A stretch of DNA of 7,845 bases from Rhodospirillaceae bacterium (GTDB lineage: Bacteria; Pseudomonadota; Alphaproteobacteria; UBA11136), in contig NZAO01000090.1 of assembly GCA_002686135.1 (NCBI GenBank), positions 1 to 7,845 of the forward strand. Reading direction: 5' to 3'. A model generated the notes under the pieces. That model was not told the origin of the DNA, made no database searches, and saw only the letters and a list, made by a program, of their open reading frames with translations. How positions within the stretch are numbered: the first letter of the stretch is position 1; each line of letters starts with the position of its first letter. This document shows positions 6,772 to 7,845 of the stretch, piece after piece. A program made the translations under genes and the position numbers.

Positions 6772-7559
6772 GCTTCCTTCAGGGCCATCACCAGCACGGC
6801 GTGCAAGCCAGGCCCGGCGGCCAGCACGTTGGTATGGCGGGGATGAGGGCGGTTATAGACCAGGGCGCCGCCGTCGGTTTGGGTCATGATGCCCCCGGCC
6901 TCGGAAACGATCAGATGCGCGGCGGCGATGTCCCAATCGCTCTTGGCGGTCATGGTCACCGTGGCGTCGGTGGCGCCCGACCCCACCAGGGCTAGCTTAT
7001 AGGCGATGGAGCTGATGGAACTGACCTCACAGGGGATCAGCGCCTTGTCCCCGGCCAGGGTCTTGAACTCGCTGCGGCTCACCAGGACGCGGGCGCCATC
7101 CATATCCTCCTTGGCGCTGACGGTGATGGGTGCGCCGTTGCATTTGGCGCCGCTGTCACGCACCGCTTCAAAAAATTCGTTGGTTTCGGGGTTGAAGACG
7201 GCGGCGGCCACCGGCTGGTTGAAATGCAGCAGCGCTGCCGAGACCGAATATTCCGGCCGCGCGTCGAGAAAGGCGCGGGTGCCGTCAATGGGGTCCACCA
7301 CCCACAGCCACTCCCTGTCCATGCGGTCCGGCGTTTCGGCGCTTTCCTCCGACAGCCAGCCATAGTCCACTCGCTCGTCACAGAGCCGCTGGCGCAATAG
7401 GTCGTCCACGGCAAGGTCCACCTCGCTTACTGGCTGGCCCGGCTTCTTCATCCAGCTCGGGGCGTTCTTGCCGAAATGGGATGAGGCCAATTCCCCGGCT
7501 TCGCGAACGGCCGCCATAAGAAGCTCATGGTCCCCACTCATGGCGCCATCTCCGCTCAT
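6768..7559 (-). CDS. Inositol monophosphatase family protein (CysQ-like 3'(2'),5'-bisphosphate nucleotidase candidate)
   Basis: A 263-residue Li-sensitive-type Mg-dependent phosphatase of the inositol monophosphatase superfamily. Metal ligands are visible: SEES (70-73) with Glu71/72, VVDPIDGT (87-94) with Asp89 and Asp92, and SDWDIAAAHLIVSEAGG (207-223) with Asp210. The members differ in substrate (inositol phosphates, PAP, sugar bisphosphates). Relatives in this position are often annotated CysQ, which clears PAP made from PAPS, but the motif DPIDGTRAF is closer to the inositol-phosphatase form than to the DPLDGTKEF I associate with classical CysQ, so I leave substrate and symbol open. It starts 11 bases after the pmbA stop with AAGG seven bases before the ATG at 7559. 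A second in-frame ATG at 7541 follows GGAG and repeats the first residues (MSGDGA-MSGD), so either start could be used. The end overlaps the GT2 gene by four bases (ATGA). Confidence 0.87.
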   Translation of the reverse strand: MSGDGAMSGDHELLMAAVREAGELASSHFGKNAPSWMKKPGQPVSEVDLAVDDLLRQRLCDERVDYGWLSEESAETPDRMDREWLWVVDPIDGTRAFLDARPEYSVSAALLHFNQPVAAAVFNPETNEFFEAVRDSGAKCNGAPITVSAKEDMDGARVLVSRSEFKTLAGDKALIPCEVSSISSIAYKLALVGSGATDATVTMTAKSDWDIAAAHLIVSEAGGIMTQTDGGALVYNRPHPRHTNVLAAGPGLHAVLVMALKEA

Positions 7560-7570
7560 AGCCCCGCCTT

Positions 7571-7845
7571 TCAGCTTCCGGCCACGGTCATGCCGTCCAC
7601 GCGCAACGTCGGGGCGTCGAAGCCGTGAAGGAATTCCAGATCGTCGGCGGCGCTCAAATTGGCGAACATGTCACGCAGGTTCCCGGCTATGGTGATCTCG
7701 CTTACGGCGTGGCCCAGCTCCCCGTTCTCGATCAGGAAGCCTCCGGCGCCGCGACTGTAATCGCCGGTCACCAGATTGAGTCCCGACCCCATCATCTCGG
7801 TCACATAGAGTCCCTCGCCGATATCGCCCCTAAGCTCTTCCGGGC
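7571..7845 (-). CDS. pmbA: PmbA/TldE subunit of the TldD-PmbA metalloprotease, C-terminal end (cut by window edge)
   Basis: About 90 C-terminal residues are present; the gene enters from the right edge, so no start is seen. The segment GLYVTEMMGSGLNLVTGDYSRGAGGFLIENGE followed by VSEITIAGNLRDMFANL is the strongly conserved PmbA/TldE C-terminal core, and the protein ends in LRVDGMTVAGS. PmbA/TldE forms a heterodimer with TldD, which carries the zinc HExxH site; the pair matures microcin B17, takes part in CcdA degradation in E. coli and cleaves other unstructured peptides. The TldD paralogue ends differently, which favours PmbA. The stop lies 11 bases before the phosphatase gene, so the two are probably in one transcript. 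That pairing recurs in alphaproteobacteria; the functional link is not known. Confidence 0.9.
   Translation of the reverse strand, partial: PEELRGDIGEGLYVTEMMGSGLNLVTGDYSRGAGGFLIENGELGHAVSEITIAGNLRDMFANLSAADDLEFLHGFDAPTLRVDGMTVAGS

Noticed and set aside
1..7845. Defence system, toxin-antitoxin pair, CRISPR array, riboswitch, tRNA or other RNA gene
   Set aside because: No proteins with such motifs, no spaced repeats and no recognisable RNA fold were found; almost all bases are accounted for by envelope and housekeeping genes.

Overview
The window reads as GC-rich chromosomal DNA of an alphaproteobacterium, most likely of the Rhodospirillales type. The evidence is the gene content and protein style: a Kdo transferase, a DUF374 acyltransferase and an MsbA-type lipid A flippase on one side, and a PmbA/TldE plus inositol-monophosphatase-fold pair on the other. 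Most codons end in G or C. It is a protein-coding region of the Gram-negative envelope. I see no tRNA, rRNA, CRISPR array, insertion sequence or phage gene.

Layout from left to right. Positions 3899 to 1 (minus strand) hold FkbM-family methyltransferase > msbA > DUF374 lysophospholipid acyltransferase-like gene > waaA (3' part cut off by the window edge). DUF374 and waaA overlap by one base (TGATG). Positions 3900-4103 are a divergent, non-coding or weakly coding stretch that must carry the start signals for two opposite transcription units. Positions 4104-5812 (plus strand) hold a class I SAM methyltransferase and a GT8-like glycosyltransferase 23 bases apart. Positions 7845 to 5791 (minus strand) hold pmbA/tldE (C-terminus only) > inositol-monophosphatase/CysQ-like phosphatase > family 2 glycosyltransferase, tightly packed, with an ATGA overlap at the last junction. 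The two glycosyltransferase genes converge and overlap tail-to-tail by 22 bp.

How they may work together. waaA, msbA and probably the DUF374 gene belong to lipid A/Kdo assembly and export at the inner membrane. The four accessory genes (two methyltransferases, two glycosyltransferases) look like a small glycan-decoration set lying between two blocks that, from memory of other alphaproteobacteria, often sit close together (pmbA - phosphatase - DUF4170 - DUF374 - waaA). The simplest reading is that they add and methylate sugars on the LPS core, O-chain or another surface glycan. That is an inference from position; no substrate can be read from the sequence.

No clearly new biological system is visible. 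The most interesting aspects are the accessory glycan cassette inside a conserved lipid A neighbourhood, the uncertain starts of msbA and of the plus-strand methyltransferase, and the tightly nested convergent gene ends.
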